Shown here one piece after another: positions 33,316-42,594 of a DNA stretch of 64,000 nt. Position 1 is the stretch's first letter. Each line of letters begins with the position of its first letter. A model generated the notes under the pieces. It had not been told where the DNA came from. It was given only the letters and a program-made list of their open reading frames with translations, and ran no database searches. A program made the position numbers and the translations under genes. Origin of the DNA: Streptomyces cupreus (GTDB lineage Bacteria > Actinomycetota > Actinomycetes > Streptomycetales > Streptomycetaceae); the NCBI RefSeq assembly GCF_014257025.1, contig NZ_JACMSF010000006.1, positions 1 to 64,000 of the forward strand, in the 5' to 3' direction.

Positions 33316-34134
33316 ATGTCGTTGAAGAGCCTTGCGTTGATCGAGAACTGGCCGGTTTCCACCGCCGCTGCGGCCGTCGTACGGGCCGACGGGACGGTTC
33401 TCGGGTCCCACGGTCCGTCCGGGCACCGGTTCCCGCTCGCCTCGGTCACCAAGCCGCTGGCGGCGTATGCCGCGCTGGTCGCGTACGAGGAAGGGGCGAT
33501 CGAGCTCGACGAACCGGCGGGGCCTGCCGGCTCGACGGTCCGTCATCTGCTCGCCCACACCTCGGGGCTGGCCTTCGACGAGCACCGGGTGACGGCGCCG
33601 CCCGGGGAGCGGCGGCTGTACTCCAACGCCGGGTTCGAGCAGCTCGGGGACCATATCGCGAAGGCCACGGACATCCCGTTCGCGGAGTATCTGCGGCAGG
33701 CGGTGCTGGAGCCGCTGGGGATGACGTCGACGTCTCTGGAGGGCTCCCCGGCGAAGGACGCCGTGTCGACGGTGGACGACCTGGCCCGCTTCGCGGCGGA
33801 GGTCCAGGCACCGCGGCTGCTGGACCCGCGGACGGTGGCGGAGGCGATGACGGTCCAGTACCCCGGCACGAAGGGCGTCCTGCCGGGCTACGGCCACCAG
33901 AACCCCAACGACTGGGGGCTGGGCTTCGAGATCCGCGACGGCAAGTCCCCCCACTGGACGGGCGCTTCGTCCTCACCCCGCACCTTCGGCCACTTCGGCC
34001 AGTCGGGAACGTTCCTGTGGATCGACCCGGACGCGGGTGCGGCGTGCCTGGCCCTCACGGACCGAGCCTTCGGCCCGTGGGCGGTGGAGGCGTGGCCGGC
34101 GTTCACGGACGCGGTGCTGGCGGAGCTGCGTTAG
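33316..34134 (+). CDS. serine hydrolase, class C beta-lactamase/DD-peptidase family
   Basis: The 272-residue protein has the S-x-x-K motif SVTK at 43-46, Y-S-N at 103-105 and the H-F-G third motif near 230, i.e. the complete class C/esterase set. It has no signal peptide, so it is likely cytoplasmic, an esterase or amidase rather than a cell-wall enzyme. TAGGCT lies 7 nt before the ATG (leaderless pattern). It ends tail-to-tail with the pirin gene, overlapping by 4 bp. Confidence 0.85.
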   Translation: MSLKSLALIENWPVSTAAAAVVRADGTVLGSHGPSGHRFPLASVTKPLAAYAALVAYEEGAIELDEPAGPAGSTVRHLLAHTSGLAFDEHRVTAPPGERRLYSNAGFEQLGDHIAKATDIPFAEYLRQAVLEPLGMTSTSLEGSPAKDAVSTVDDLARFAAEVQAPRLLDPRTVAEAMTVQYPGTKGVLPGYGHQNPNDWGLGFEIRDGKSPHWTGASSSPRTFGHFGQSGTFLWIDPDAGAACLALTDRAFGPWAVEAWPAFTDAVLAELR

Positions 34135-34787
34135 CCGGACATCTCCCACATCAGCAGCTCCACCCCCGTAACCCCCACCGCCTCGACATCCTTCGCCCCG
34201 CTGATCCGCGCCGCGTCCCCCGCCCCCAGCGTCTGTTCCCCCAGCCGTACCTCGCCGCGCACCACGTGGACGTACACGTACGCCGCGTCCGGGACCGCTG
34301 TGCGTTCGCCCGGGGTCAGGCGGCGGACGTGGAGCATCGCTCCGGCTTCCGGGATTGCGTACGGGGTGGAGTCCGCGATGCCGTGGACGATTTCGTATGT
34401 CGGGGCGCCGCCGGGGGTCAGGGGGGCCAGCCAGGTCTGGATGAAGGTCAGGGGGGTCGTGCCGTCGTTGCGTTCTACGTGGCGGACTCCTGATGCCGCG
34501 CTCAGGCGCTGGACGTCTCCGGGGCGGACCCTCGTTTCGTGGCCCTGTGAGTCGCGGTGGGTCAGTTCGCCCTCCACCACCCACGTCACGATCTCCGTGT
34601 GGCTGTGGGGATGCTCGTCGAAGCCCGCTCCCGGCGCCAGCCGCTCCTCGTTGCACGCGATCATCGCGCCGAAGCGGAGGTTGTCGGGGTCGTAGTGGGG
34701 GCCGAAGGAGAAGGCGTGCCGGGAGTCGATTCCTGCCGCCGGGTCGCCGCCTGGGTAGCGCTCGTCGGCGCGCCGTACGTCCATCAC
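34131..34787 (-). CDS. pirin family protein
   Basis: The 218-residue bicupin protein carries the pirin motifs GFDEHPHSHTEIVTWVVEGELTHRDSQGH, which supply the metal-binding His/Glu, and RPGDVQRLSAASGVRHVE. Pirins bind iron and some have quercetinase activity. The first start to be reached from the promoter is GTG at 34787, exactly 7 nt after TACGGT, followed at once by ATG; either can serve. The gene overlaps the serine hydrolase by 4 bp at the 3' end. Confidence 0.9.
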   Translation of the reverse strand: MMDVRRADERYPGGDPAAGIDSRHAFSFGPHYDPDNLRFGAMIACNEERLAPGAGFDEHPHSHTEIVTWVVEGELTHRDSQGHETRVRPGDVQRLSAASGVRHVERNDGTTPLTFIQTWLAPLTPGGAPTYEIVHGIADSTPYAIPEAGAMLHVRRLTPGERTAVPDAAYVYVHVVRGEVRLGEQTLGAGDAARISGAKDVEAVGVTGVELLMWEMSG

Positions 34788-34847
34788 GGACCCCACCGTA
34801 GACCCCGCCAGCGCACAGCCCCGTCCGGATAAGGCAGTCTTGTCCCC

Positions 34848-36053
34848 GTGCCCGAACCCGAAGCCCGCAAGTCCGAAGCCGCAGCGCACGACGTCCATCC
34901 GCACTCCGCGACCCTGAGGCGTCTTGAGAAGTCCTCCGGCAGTCTCGCCGCGCAGGCCATCACGCGCATGGACGAGACGCTGCCGTGGTACCGGGCCATG
35001 CCCCCGGAGAACCGTTCCTGGATCGGGCTTGTCGCCCAGGCCGGTATCGCGGCCTTCACCGAGTGGTTCCGGCATCCCGACGCCCCGCAGGCGATCTCGA
35101 CGGATGTGTTCGGGACCGCTCCTCGTGAGCTGACCCGGGCCATCACCCTGCGCCAGACCGTCGAGATGGTGCGGACCACGATCGAGGTCATGGAGTCCGC
35201 CATCGACGAGGTGGCGGCCCCCGGTGACGAGTCCGTGCTGCGTGAGGCCCTTCTCGTCTACGCCCGCGAGATCGCCTTCGCCACCGCCCAGGTCTACGCC
35301 CAGGCCGCCGAGGCACGCGGTGCCTGGGACGCCCGCCTTGAGTCCCTCGTGGTCAACGCCGTGCTCAGCGGGGAGGCCGACGAGGGGGCTGTGTCGCGGG
35401 CCGCCGCCCTTGGGTGGAACTCCCCCGAGCATGTCTGCGTCGTCCTCGGGACCGCCCCCGACGGGGACTCCGAGCTCACCGTCGAGGCGATCCGGCGGGC
35501 CGCGCGCCACGCCAAGCTCCAGGTGCTCACCGGCGTGCTCGGCGACCGGCTCGTCGTCATCGCCGGCGGCAGCGACAACCCGCTCGCCGTCGCCAAGTCG
35601 CTGATCGGCCCTTACGCCGCCGGGCCCGTCGTCGCCGGGCCCATCGTGCCCGATCTGCTCGCCGCCACCCGCTCCGCGCAGGCCGCCGCGGCCGGGCTCA
35701 AGGCCTGTACCGCCTGGCAGGACGCCCCACGCCCGGTACTGGCGGACGACCTGCTTCCGGAACGCGCCATCGCCGGAGATCCGAGCGCGCGCGAGCAGTT
35801 GGTGGAGGAGATCTACAGACCGCTGGAGGAGGCCGGGTCCGCGCTTCTGGAGACCCTCTCCGTCTATCTGGAACAGGCGAGCAGTCTCGAAGGCGCCGCC
35901 CGGATGCTGTTCGTGCATCCCAACACCGTGCGCTACCGGCTTCGACGTGTGACTGACGTCACCGGCTGGTCGCCCTCCGATGTACGCTCGGCGTTCACGT
36001 TGCGGATCGCGCTGATCCTGGGACGTCTGGTCGACGGCGATCTTCAGCCGTAG
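34848..36053 (+). CDS. fasR: FasR-like PucR-family activator of fatty acid synthesis
   Basis: The 401-residue protein ends in a PucR-type helix-turn-helix: LSVYLEQASSLEGAARMLFVHPNTVRYRLRRVTDVTG. A GGDEF-like central region (HVCVVLGTAPDGDSELTVEAIR) is usual for the family. It sits immediately upstream of fabD; in Streptomyces coelicolor the regulator at this place is FasR, which activates fabD-fabH-acpP-fabF. GTG at 34848 lacks a Shine-Dalgarno sequence and has CAGTCT 7 nt upstream. The assignment is by position and domain. Confidence 0.87.
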   Translation: MPEPEARKSEAAAHDVHPHSATLRRLEKSSGSLAAQAITRMDETLPWYRAMPPENRSWIGLVAQAGIAAFTEWFRHPDAPQAISTDVFGTAPRELTRAITLRQTVEMVRTTIEVMESAIDEVAAPGDESVLREALLVYAREIAFATAQVYAQAAEARGAWDARLESLVVNAVLSGEADEGAVSRAAALGWNSPEHVCVVLGTAPDGDSELTVEAIRRAARHAKLQVLTGVLGDRLVVIAGGSDNPLAVAKSLIGPYAAGPVVAGPIVPDLLAATRSAQAAAAGLKACTAWQDAPRPVLADDLLPERAIAGDPSAREQLVEEIYRPLEEAGSALLETLSVYLEQASSLEGAARMLFVHPNTVRYRLRRVTDVTGWSPSDVRSAFTLRIALILGRLVDGDLQP

Positions 36054-36079
36054 GGTTTTGTCGGGGCTCCACAAAACCC
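36053..36079. promoter_or_regulatory. inverted repeat at the fasR stop codon, upstream of fabD
   Basis: GGGTTTTGT (36053-36061) and ACAAAACCC (36071-36079) form a perfect 9-bp inverted repeat with a 9-bp spacer, 58 bp before the fabD start. It is either the terminator of fasR or a FasR operator for the fab operon. The A/T-rich core is unusual in this GC-rich setting. Confidence 0.6.
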
Positions 36080-36136
36080 CTTGCTGTTCTTCGTCCTTGT
36101 CCCCACGGGCGGCCGTGGCCGTCCCCAAGAGAGAGT

Positions 36137-37057
36137 GTGAGAGTGCTCGTACTCGTCGCTCCCGGCCAGGGCGCCCAGACGCCCGGCTTCCTGACTCCCT
36201 GGCTCGACCTGCCCGGTGCCGCTGACCGCGTCGCCGCCTGGTCGGACTCCGTCGGCCTCGACCTCGTCCACTACGGCACCAAGGCCGACGCGGACGAGAT
36301 CCGGGACACGTCCGTGGCCCAGCCGCTGCTGGTCGCCGCCGGAATCCTCTCCGCCGCGGCACTGGGTGCCATCACCCCGGGCGCCGTCGCGGGCCACAGC
36401 GTCGGTGAGATCACCGCCGCCGCCTTCGCGGGCGTGCTGGACGACACCGCCGCCCTCACCCTCGTACGCAAGCGCGGTCTGGCCATGGCCGAGGCCGCCG
36501 CGATCACCTTGACCGGTATGTCGGCGCTGCTCGGCGGCGACCCGGACACCTCCGTCGCGCACCTGGAGAAGCTCGGCCTGACCCCGGCGAACATCAACGG
36601 CGCCGGGCAGATCGTGGCCGCGGGCACCATGGAGCAGCTCGCCGCGCTGATCGAGGACAAGCCCGAGGGCGTGCGCAAGGTCGTCCGGCTGAAGGTCGCC
36701 GGCGCCTTCCACACCCACCACATGGCTCCCGCCGTGGACAAGCTCGCCGAGGCCGCCAAGGAGCTCTCCGCGGGCGACCCGACGGTCCCCTACGTCTCCA
36801 ACAAGGACGGAAGGACCGTCGCCACCGGCGCCGAGGTGCTGGAGCGGCTGGTCGGCCAGGTCGCCAACCCGGTCCGCTGGGACCTGTGCATGGAGACCTT
36901 CAAGGAGCTCGGCGTCACCGCGCTGCTCGAAGTGTGCCCCGGCGGCACCCTGACCGGCCTCGCCAAGCGTGCGCTGCCCGGTGTGAAGACGCTCGCCCTG
37001 AAGACCCCCGACGACCTCGACGCGGCTCGCGAGCTGATCGCCGAGCACAGCGCCTGA
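36137..37057 (+). CDS. fabD: malonyl-CoA:ACP transacylase
   Basis: The 306-residue protein loads malonyl groups onto ACP. The GHSVGE nucleophile motif at 86-91 (Ser88) and GAFHTHHM with catalytic His192 are present, with QPLLVAAG near 62-69 and PGGTLTGLAKR near the end. The GTG start at 36137 has GAGAGAG upstream. It is the first gene of the type II fatty acid synthase operon, 16 bp ahead of fabH. Confidence 0.97.
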   Translation: MRVLVLVAPGQGAQTPGFLTPWLDLPGAADRVAAWSDSVGLDLVHYGTKADADEIRDTSVAQPLLVAAGILSAAALGAITPGAVAGHSVGEITAAAFAGVLDDTAALTLVRKRGLAMAEAAAITLTGMSALLGGDPDTSVAHLEKLGLTPANINGAGQIVAAGTMEQLAALIEDKPEGVRKVVRLKVAGAFHTHHMAPAVDKLAEAAKELSAGDPTVPYVSNKDGRTVATGAEVLERLVGQVANPVRWDLCMETFKELGVTALLEVCPGGTLTGLAKRALPGVKTLALKTPDDLDAARELIAEHSA

Positions 37058-37073
37058 CAAGGAGCCCCCAAGC

Positions 37074-38075
37074 ATGGCGAAGCTGAAGCCCAGCAAGGGC
37101 GCCCCGTACGCGCGCATCCTCGGTGTGGGCGGCTACCGGCCGACCCGGGTGGTGCCCAACGAGGTGATCCTGGAGAAGATCGACTCGTCCGACGAGTGGA
37201 TCCGCTCGCGCTCCGGCATCGAGACCCGGCACTGGGCCTCCGACGAGGAGACCGTCGCCGCCATGTCGATCGAGGCGTCCGGCAAGGCGATCGCCGACGC
37301 CGGGATCGCCGCCGAGCAGATCGGCGGCGTGATCGTCTCGACCGTCTCGCACTTCAAGCAGACCCCGGCCGTGGCCACCGAGATCGCCGACAAGCTCGGC
37401 ACCGCCAAGGCCGCCGCCTTCGACATCTCGGCCGGCTGCGCGGGCTTCGGCTACGGCCTGACCCTCGCCAAGGGCATGATCGTCGAGGGCAGTGCGGAGT
37501 ACGTCCTCGTCATCGGCGTGGAGCGGCTCAGCGACCTGACCGACCTGGAGGACCGCGCGACGGCCTTCCTGTTCGGCGACGGCGCCGGCGCGGTCGTCGT
37601 GGGCCCCGCCCAGGAGCCGGGCATCGGCCCCACCATCTGGGGTTCCGAGGGCGACAAGTCCGAGACGATCAAGCAGACCGTGCCGTGGACGGACTACCGC
37701 AACGGCGAGGTCGACAAGTTCCCTGCGATCACGCAGGAGGGCCAGGCGGTGTTCCGCTGGGCCGTGTTCGAGATGGCGAAGGTCGCCCAGCAGGCGCTGG
37801 ACGCGGCCGGGATCAGCCCGGACGACCTGGACGTCTTCATTCCCCACCAGGCCAACGAGCGGATCATCGACTCGATGGTGAAGACGCTGAAACTGCCGGA
37901 GCACGTCACGGTCGCCCGCGATGTGCGCACCACCGGCAACACCTCGGCCGCCTCGATTCCGCTCGCGATGGAGCGGCTTCTGGCGACCGGCGAGGCGAAG
38001 AGCGGCGACACCGCGCTCGTCATTGGCTTCGGGGCGGGTCTCGTCTACGCCGCCACTGTCGTTACCCTCCCCTAG
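37074..38075 (+). CDS. fabH: 3-oxoacyl-ACP synthase III
   Basis: The 333-residue KAS III starts chain building by condensing acyl-CoA with malonyl-ACP. It has the catalytic triad Cys122 (ISAGCAGF), His258 (PHQANERI) and Asn289 (TGNTSAAS). The ATG at 37074 has AAGGAGC at 9 bases. It lies between fabD (16 bp) and acpP (107 bp). Streptomyces FabH accepts branched starters; the starter specificity cannot be read by eye. Confidence 0.97.
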   Translation: MAKLKPSKGAPYARILGVGGYRPTRVVPNEVILEKIDSSDEWIRSRSGIETRHWASDEETVAAMSIEASGKAIADAGIAAEQIGGVIVSTVSHFKQTPAVATEIADKLGTAKAAAFDISAGCAGFGYGLTLAKGMIVEGSAEYVLVIGVERLSDLTDLEDRATAFLFGDGAGAVVVGPAQEPGIGPTIWGSEGDKSETIKQTVPWTDYRNGEVDKFPAITQEGQAVFRWAVFEMAKVAQQALDAAGISPDDLDVFIPHQANERIIDSMVKTLKLPEHVTVARDVRTTGNTSAASIPLAMERLLATGEAKSGDTALVIGFGAGLVYAATVVTLP

Positions 38076-38182
38076 GCACTCCGTGCCGGATCATCATGTC
38101 GGTCCGGTGCGGCTGTACTTGTCTGCCGCTGCCGCGGCGGGCACTGCCAAACCCTCTGGATTACTACGAAGGAGCGCCTGAC

Positions 38183-38431
38183 ATGGCCGCCACTCAGGAA
38201 GAGATCGTCGCCGGTCTCGCCGACATCGTGAACGAGATCGCCGGCATCCCGGTCGAGGACGTCCAGCTGGACAAGTCCTTCACCGACGACCTGGACGTCG
38301 ACTCCCTGTCCATGGTCGAGGTCGTCGTCGCCGCCGAAGAGCGCTTCGACGTCAAGATCCCGGACGAGGACGTGAAGAACCTCAAGACGGTCGGCGACGC
38401 GACCGACTACATCCTCAAGCACCAGGCCTGA
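38183..38431 (+). CDS. acpP: acyl carrier protein
   Basis: The 82-residue ACP has the phosphopantetheine site DVDSLSMVE with Ser41 and an acidic four-helix fold. It carries growing acyl chains between the Fab enzymes. The ATG at 38183 is preceded by GAAGGAGCG. The 107-bp gap upstream ends in TTACTAC, 9 bp before the ribosome site, so an own promoter is possible. Confidence 0.97.
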   Translation: MAATQEEIVAGLADIVNEIAGIPVEDVQLDKSFTDDLDVDSLSMVEVVVAAEERFDVKIPDEDVKNLKTVGDATDYILKHQA

Positions 38432-38517
38432 GTTTCCGCTTAGGCCGGATGTGCCCGGCCCCGCCACCCGGCGGTGGCGCCGCTGAATCCTCGTATCCCG
38501 TTGGAGAAAGAATTCCC

Positions 38518-39789
38518 GTGAGCTCGACCAATCGCACCGTGGTCGTCACCGGTATCGGCGCAACCACACCGCTGGGTGGCGACGCGGCCTCTACCTGGGA
38601 GGGCCTCGTCGCCGGACGTTCCGGTGTCAAGCCCCTGGAGCAGGAGTGGGCCGCCGACCAGGCGGTCCGGATCGCCGCCCCGGTCGCCGTGGAGCCGACC
38701 GAGGTGATCGCGCGTCCGCAGGCCCGCCGTCTTGACCGCTCGGCCCAGTTCGCGCTGATCGCGGCGAAGGAGGCCTGGGCCGACGCCGGTTTCACCGACA
38801 AGGCCGGGGAGGACGGCAATGTCGACCCGGACCGGCTCGGTGCGGTCATCGCCTCCGGCATCGGTGGCGTGACGACCCTGCTCGACCAGTACGACGTGCT
38901 CAAGGAGAAGGGCGTCCGCCGCGTCTCCCCGCACACCGTCCCCATGCTGATGCCGAACGGCCCCTCCGCGAACGTGGGTCTGGCCGTGGGCGCCCGTGCG
39001 GGCGTGCACACGCCGGTCTCCGCGTGCGCCTCCGGCGCCGAGGCCATCGGCTACGCCATCGAGATGATCCGCACCGGCCGTGCCGACGTGGTCGTCGCCG
39101 GCGGCACCGAGGCGGCGATCCACCCGCTGCCCATCGCCGCGTTCGGCAACATGATGGCGATGTCCAAGAACAACGAGAACCCCGAGGGCGCGTCGCGTCC
39201 CTACGACGTCGCCCGGGACGGCTTCGTCCTCGGCGAGGGCGCCGGCGTGATCGTCCTGGAGTCCGCCGAGCACGCCGCCAAGCGCGGGGCGCGGGTGTAC
39301 GCCGAGGCGGTCGGCCAGGGCATCTCCGCCGACAGCCACGACATCGTGCAGCCGGAGCCGGAGGGGCGGGGCATCAGCCACGCCCTGCAGAACCTGCTGG
39401 AGCGGACCGACCTGGACCCGGCGGAGATCGTGCACGTCAACGCGCATGCGACGTCCACGCCTGCCGGTGACATCGCCGAGTTGAAGGCGCTGCGGAAGGT
39501 GTTCGGTGACGATGCCGACCACATGGCCGTGTCCGCCACCAAGTCGATGACGGGTCATCTGCTGGGTGGTGCCGGCGGTGTCGAGACGGTCGCGACCGTG
39601 CTCGCCCTGTACCACCGGGTGGCTCCGCCGACCATCAACGTCGAGAACCTCGACCCCGAGGCCGAGGCCAACGCGGACGTGGTCTGCGGCGAGGCCCGCA
39701 AGCTGCCGGTCGAGGGCCGGATCGCCGCGCTGAACGACTCGTTCGGCTTCGGCGGCCACAACGTGGTGCTGGCGTTCCGGACCGTCTGA
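38518..39789 (+). CDS. fabF: 3-oxoacyl-ACP synthase II
   Basis: The 423-residue KAS II elongates acyl-ACP. Catalytic Cys170 (VSACASGA) and the two His motifs VNAHATSTP and SATKSMTGHLLGGAG are present. The start is GTG at 38518, with GGAGAAAG 9 bases upstream. It lies 86 bp after acpP and is followed by a strong terminator that ends the operon. Confidence 0.97.
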   Translation: MSSTNRTVVVTGIGATTPLGGDAASTWEGLVAGRSGVKPLEQEWAADQAVRIAAPVAVEPTEVIARPQARRLDRSAQFALIAAKEAWADAGFTDKAGEDGNVDPDRLGAVIASGIGGVTTLLDQYDVLKEKGVRRVSPHTVPMLMPNGPSANVGLAVGARAGVHTPVSACASGAEAIGYAIEMIRTGRADVVVAGGTEAAIHPLPIAAFGNMMAMSKNNENPEGASRPYDVARDGFVLGEGAGVIVLESAEHAAKRGARVYAEAVGQGISADSHDIVQPEPEGRGISHALQNLLERTDLDPAEIVHVNAHATSTPAGDIAELKALRKVFGDDADHMAVSATKSMTGHLLGGAGGVETVATVLALYHRVAPPTINVENLDPEAEANADVVCGEARKLPVEGRIAALNDSFGFGGHNVVLAFRTV

Positions 39790-39808
39790 GATTTGCTCGT
39801 ACGAGCGT

Positions 39809-39842
39809 GAAGGGCCCCCACCTCGCAAGGTGGGGGCCCTTC
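39809..39842. terminator. bidirectional terminator after the fab operon
   Basis: GAAGGGCCCCCACCT (39809-39823) pairs perfectly with AGGTGGGGGCCCTTC (39828-39842) around CGCA. It sits between the convergent fabF and DUF3145 genes. Confidence 0.92.
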
Positions 39843-39855
39843 ATATGTCCAGGCT

Positions 39856-40350
39856 TCAGACCACCTGATGCAGCCAGCGCACCGGCGCTCCCTCACCGGC
39901 GTACCTGAACGGCTCCAGTTCGTCGTCCCAGGGCTTGCCCAGGAGCTTGGCCAGTTCCGCCTCAAGGTCGGTCTCGCCGCGCTGGGACCTCGTCAGGGCG
40001 GCGCGCAGGCGGTCCTCGGGGATCAGGATGTCGCCGTGGATGCCGGTGACGGCGTGGAAGATGCCGAGGTCGGGGGTGCAGCTGTAGCGCTCGCCCTCGG
40101 CGGTGGGGCAGGGTTCCGCCGTCACCTCGAAGCGCAGCAGCTGCCAGCCTCGTAGCGCCGACGCCAGTTTGGACGCCGTGCCGACCTCGCCCTTCCAGGA
40201 GAACTCCGAGCGCCAGGTGCCGGGGGCGGCGGGCTGCCGGATCCAGTCGAGGTTGACGCGCGTGCCGAGCACCCCGGCGACGGCCCACTCGACATGCGGG
40301 CACAGCGCGCGCGGCGCGGAGTGCACGTACAGAACTCCACGTGTCGTCAC
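39856..40350 (-). CDS. DUF3145 family protein
   Basis: The 164-residue protein matches DUF3145: MTTRGVLYVHSAPRALCPHVEWAVAGVLG at the start and WDDELEPFRYAGEGAPVRWLHQVV at the end. Conserved in Streptomyces and relatives next to fab genes; function unknown. It is convergent with the fab operon. The conserved start MTTRGVLY fixes the ATG at 40350. Confidence 0.93.
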   Translation of the reverse strand: MTTRGVLYVHSAPRALCPHVEWAVAGVLGTRVNLDWIRQPAAPGTWRSEFSWKGEVGTASKLASALRGWQLLRFEVTAEPCPTAEGERYSCTPDLGIFHAVTGIHGDILIPEDRLRAALTRSQRGETDLEAELAKLLGKPWDDELEPFRYAGEGAPVRWLHQVV

Positions 40351-40605
40351 CGGGACCTCCGGGCAGAGCGGGACATCTTGCGAACTGGCGGACGGCTGTG
40401 GCGGGCAGCCACGTTGATGGCGAGGCTACCGTGCGGCGGCGCAAGGAGTGTGACGTACCGTCGGTCCCGATGCCGTGAAACGCCCGCCATTCACCCGGCA
40501 GGACGCCTGCAAGGGGTGGATCCGTTGCATCGCGCGCGCTCGGGAACTCCCACGCGTTGTATGGGGAGGGGAGCAGTAGCCGACGAGCGAGGGGATCAGC
40601 AGCGG

Positions 40606-41505
40606 ATGCGGAAGACCGGTCACCGCTCACGAGCCGTGCTCGCCGTGCTGTCCGCGGCCGTCCTGGGACTCGCCGGCTGTGACGCCGTCGGGGGGAACTC
40701 ACCGGGGCCATCGGGGTCGGACGCGCAGCGGGAGAAGCCCAGGACGAAACCGGCCCCGGTGTGGGACCGCAGCCCGGAGTCGGTCGCGGCGGTCGGCGAC
40801 TCCATCACCCGGGGCTTCGACGCCTGCTCGGTGCTCTCGGACTGCCCGGAGGTGTCGTGGGCGACCGGCAGCAGCGAGCAGGTGGACAGTCTGGCCGTAC
40901 GGCTGCTGGGCGAGTCGAAGGCGGCCGAGCGGAGCTGGAACTACGCGGTGACCGGGGCGCGGATGGCGGATCTGCCCGGGCAGATGGCGCAGGCGGCGAC
41001 CCGGAAGCCGGAGCTGGTGGCGGTCATGGCGGGGGCGAACGACGCCTGCCGGGACACCACCGAGGCGATGACCTCGGTGGCCGACTTCCGGGCGCAGTTC
41101 GAGGAGGCGATGCGGACGCTGCGCGGGGCGCTGCCGAAGGCGCAGGTGTATGTGGCGAGCGTGCCGGATCTGAAGCGGCTGTGGTCGCAGGGGCGGACCA
41201 GTGCGCTGGGCAAGCGGGTGTGGAAGCTGGGGATCTGCCCCTCGATGCTCGGTGACGCGGACTCGCTGGATGCGGCGGCGACGCTGCGGCGGGAGACGGT
41301 GCGGAAGCGGGTGGAGGACTACAACAAGGTGCTGAAGGAGGTGTGCGCGAAGGACCGGCGGTGCCGGTTCGACGGGGGCGCGGTGTACGCGTACCGGTTC
41401 GGGACGGAACAGCTCAGCCGCTGGGACTGGTTCCATCCGAGTGTGAACGGTCAGGCGAGGCTGGCCGAGATCGCCTACCGGACCGTCACGGCGAGAACCT
41501 CGTGA
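40606..41505 (+). CDS. SGNH/GDSL-type lipoprotein hydrolase
   Basis: The 299-residue protein has a signal peptide with lipobox LAGC (Cys25). The hydrolase domain has block I VGDSITRGF with Ser66, block III GANDAC and block V DWFHPS, giving the Ser-Asp-His set. It should be a membrane-tethered esterase acting at the cell surface. The start is ATG at 40606; the ribosome site GAGGGG is 13 bases upstream and weak. The 256-bp upstream stretch has no other gene. Confidence 0.85.
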   Translation: MRKTGHRSRAVLAVLSAAVLGLAGCDAVGGNSPGPSGSDAQREKPRTKPAPVWDRSPESVAAVGDSITRGFDACSVLSDCPEVSWATGSSEQVDSLAVRLLGESKAAERSWNYAVTGARMADLPGQMAQAATRKPELVAVMAGANDACRDTTEAMTSVADFRAQFEEAMRTLRGALPKAQVYVASVPDLKRLWSQGRTSALGKRVWKLGICPSMLGDADSLDAAATLRRETVRKRVEDYNKVLKEVCAKDRRCRFDGGAVYAYRFGTEQLSRWDWFHPSVNGQARLAEIAYRTVTARTS

Positions 41506-41520
41506 CTTAGGGTTCCGCAC

Positions 41521-42495
41521 ATGAACGAACTCTTCGGCACACTTTCCGACGGCACGGCCGTGCACCGCTGGACCCTGGAGCGGGCCGGAGTACGGGTGCG
41601 GGTGCTGACGTACGGCGGGATCGTGCAGTCGCTGGAGGTGCCGGACCGGGACGGGGCCGCCGGGAACGTGGTGCTGGGGTTCGCCGAGCTGGACGGCTAC
41701 CCGGCGCATTCGGGGCCGTACTTCGGCGCCCTGGTGGGGCGGTACGCCAACCGGATCGCCGGCGGACGCTTCACCCTGGACGGGCTGACGTACGCCCTGC
41801 CGCAGAACGACGGCTCGAACTGTCTGCACGGCGGCGCGCGCGGCTTCGACCAGCGGGTGTGGGACGTGGAGCCGGTCGAGCACGGGGTACGGCTGAGCCG
41901 GGTCGCCGGGCATGGCGAGGAGGGTTTCCCGGGCCGTCTGGAGGTGTCGGCGACCTACACCCTGGACGCTCACGGCGCGCTGCGGATCGCGTACGAGGCG
42001 GTGACGGACGCGCCGACCGTGGTGAATCCGACGAACCACAGCTACTTCAACCTGGCCGGGGCGGGGGCGGGGAACGCGGGCGGGCAGGAACTGCGGATCG
42101 CCGCCTCCCGGTTCACGCCCGTGGACGCGGATCTGATCCCGACCGGTGTCGAGTCCGTCGAGGGCACCCGGTTCGACTTCCGCGAGGCGCGCAAGGTGGG
42201 CGCGGGTCATGACCACAACTTCGTGCTCGACAAGGGGGTGACCCCGGCCCCGGTGGAGGTGGCCGAGCTCCACGACCCGGCGTCAGGGCGGGTGCTCACG
42301 GTGTCGACGACCGAGCCAGGACTCCAGCTGTACACCGCCGACCACCTCGAAGAGCCCTTCGCTCCCTGCGACGGCGTCGCCCTGGAGACCCAGCACTTCC
42401 CCGACTCCCCGAACCGGCCGGAGTTCCCGAGCACGGTGCTGCGTCCCGGCGAGGTGTTCCGCTCGGAGACGGTGTACGCCTTCTCCGTGCGATAG
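41521..42495 (+). CDS. aldose 1-epimerase (mutarotase), cytoplasmic
   Basis: The 324-residue protein is a galactose mutarotase-type epimerase: GPYFGALVGRYANRIAGGRF (substrate Arg), NPTNHSYFNLAG with catalytic His and ETQHFPDSPNRPEFPSTVLRPGEVF at the end. It has no signal peptide, in contrast to the Tat-exported paralogue at 61258-62403. A TAGGGT box 7 nt before the ATG suggests a leaderless mRNA, overlapping just after the stop of the lipoprotein gene. Confidence 0.9.
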   Translation: MNELFGTLSDGTAVHRWTLERAGVRVRVLTYGGIVQSLEVPDRDGAAGNVVLGFAELDGYPAHSGPYFGALVGRYANRIAGGRFTLDGLTYALPQNDGSNCLHGGARGFDQRVWDVEPVEHGVRLSRVAGHGEEGFPGRLEVSATYTLDAHGALRIAYEAVTDAPTVVNPTNHSYFNLAGAGAGNAGGQELRIAASRFTPVDADLIPTGVESVEGTRFDFREARKVGAGHDHNFVLDKGVTPAPVEVAELHDPASGRVLTVSTTEPGLQLYTADHLEEPFAPCDGVALETQHFPDSPNRPEFPSTVLRPGEVFRSETVYAFSVR

Positions 42496-42517
42496 ACGTA
42501 GGCGGTCGGCGGACATG

Positions 42518-42552
42518 AGCCCCGGCCCGGCGTCAGGTCCCGGACCGGGGCT
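42518..42552. terminator. terminator after the aldose epimerase
   Basis: AGCCCCGGCCCGG (42518-42530) pairs with CCGGACCGGGGCT (42540-42552), with one mismatch. Confidence 0.7.
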
Positions 42553-42594
42553 GTCCATGGGAAACGTGTCCCGGGTCAGACGTTAATCGTCCCC

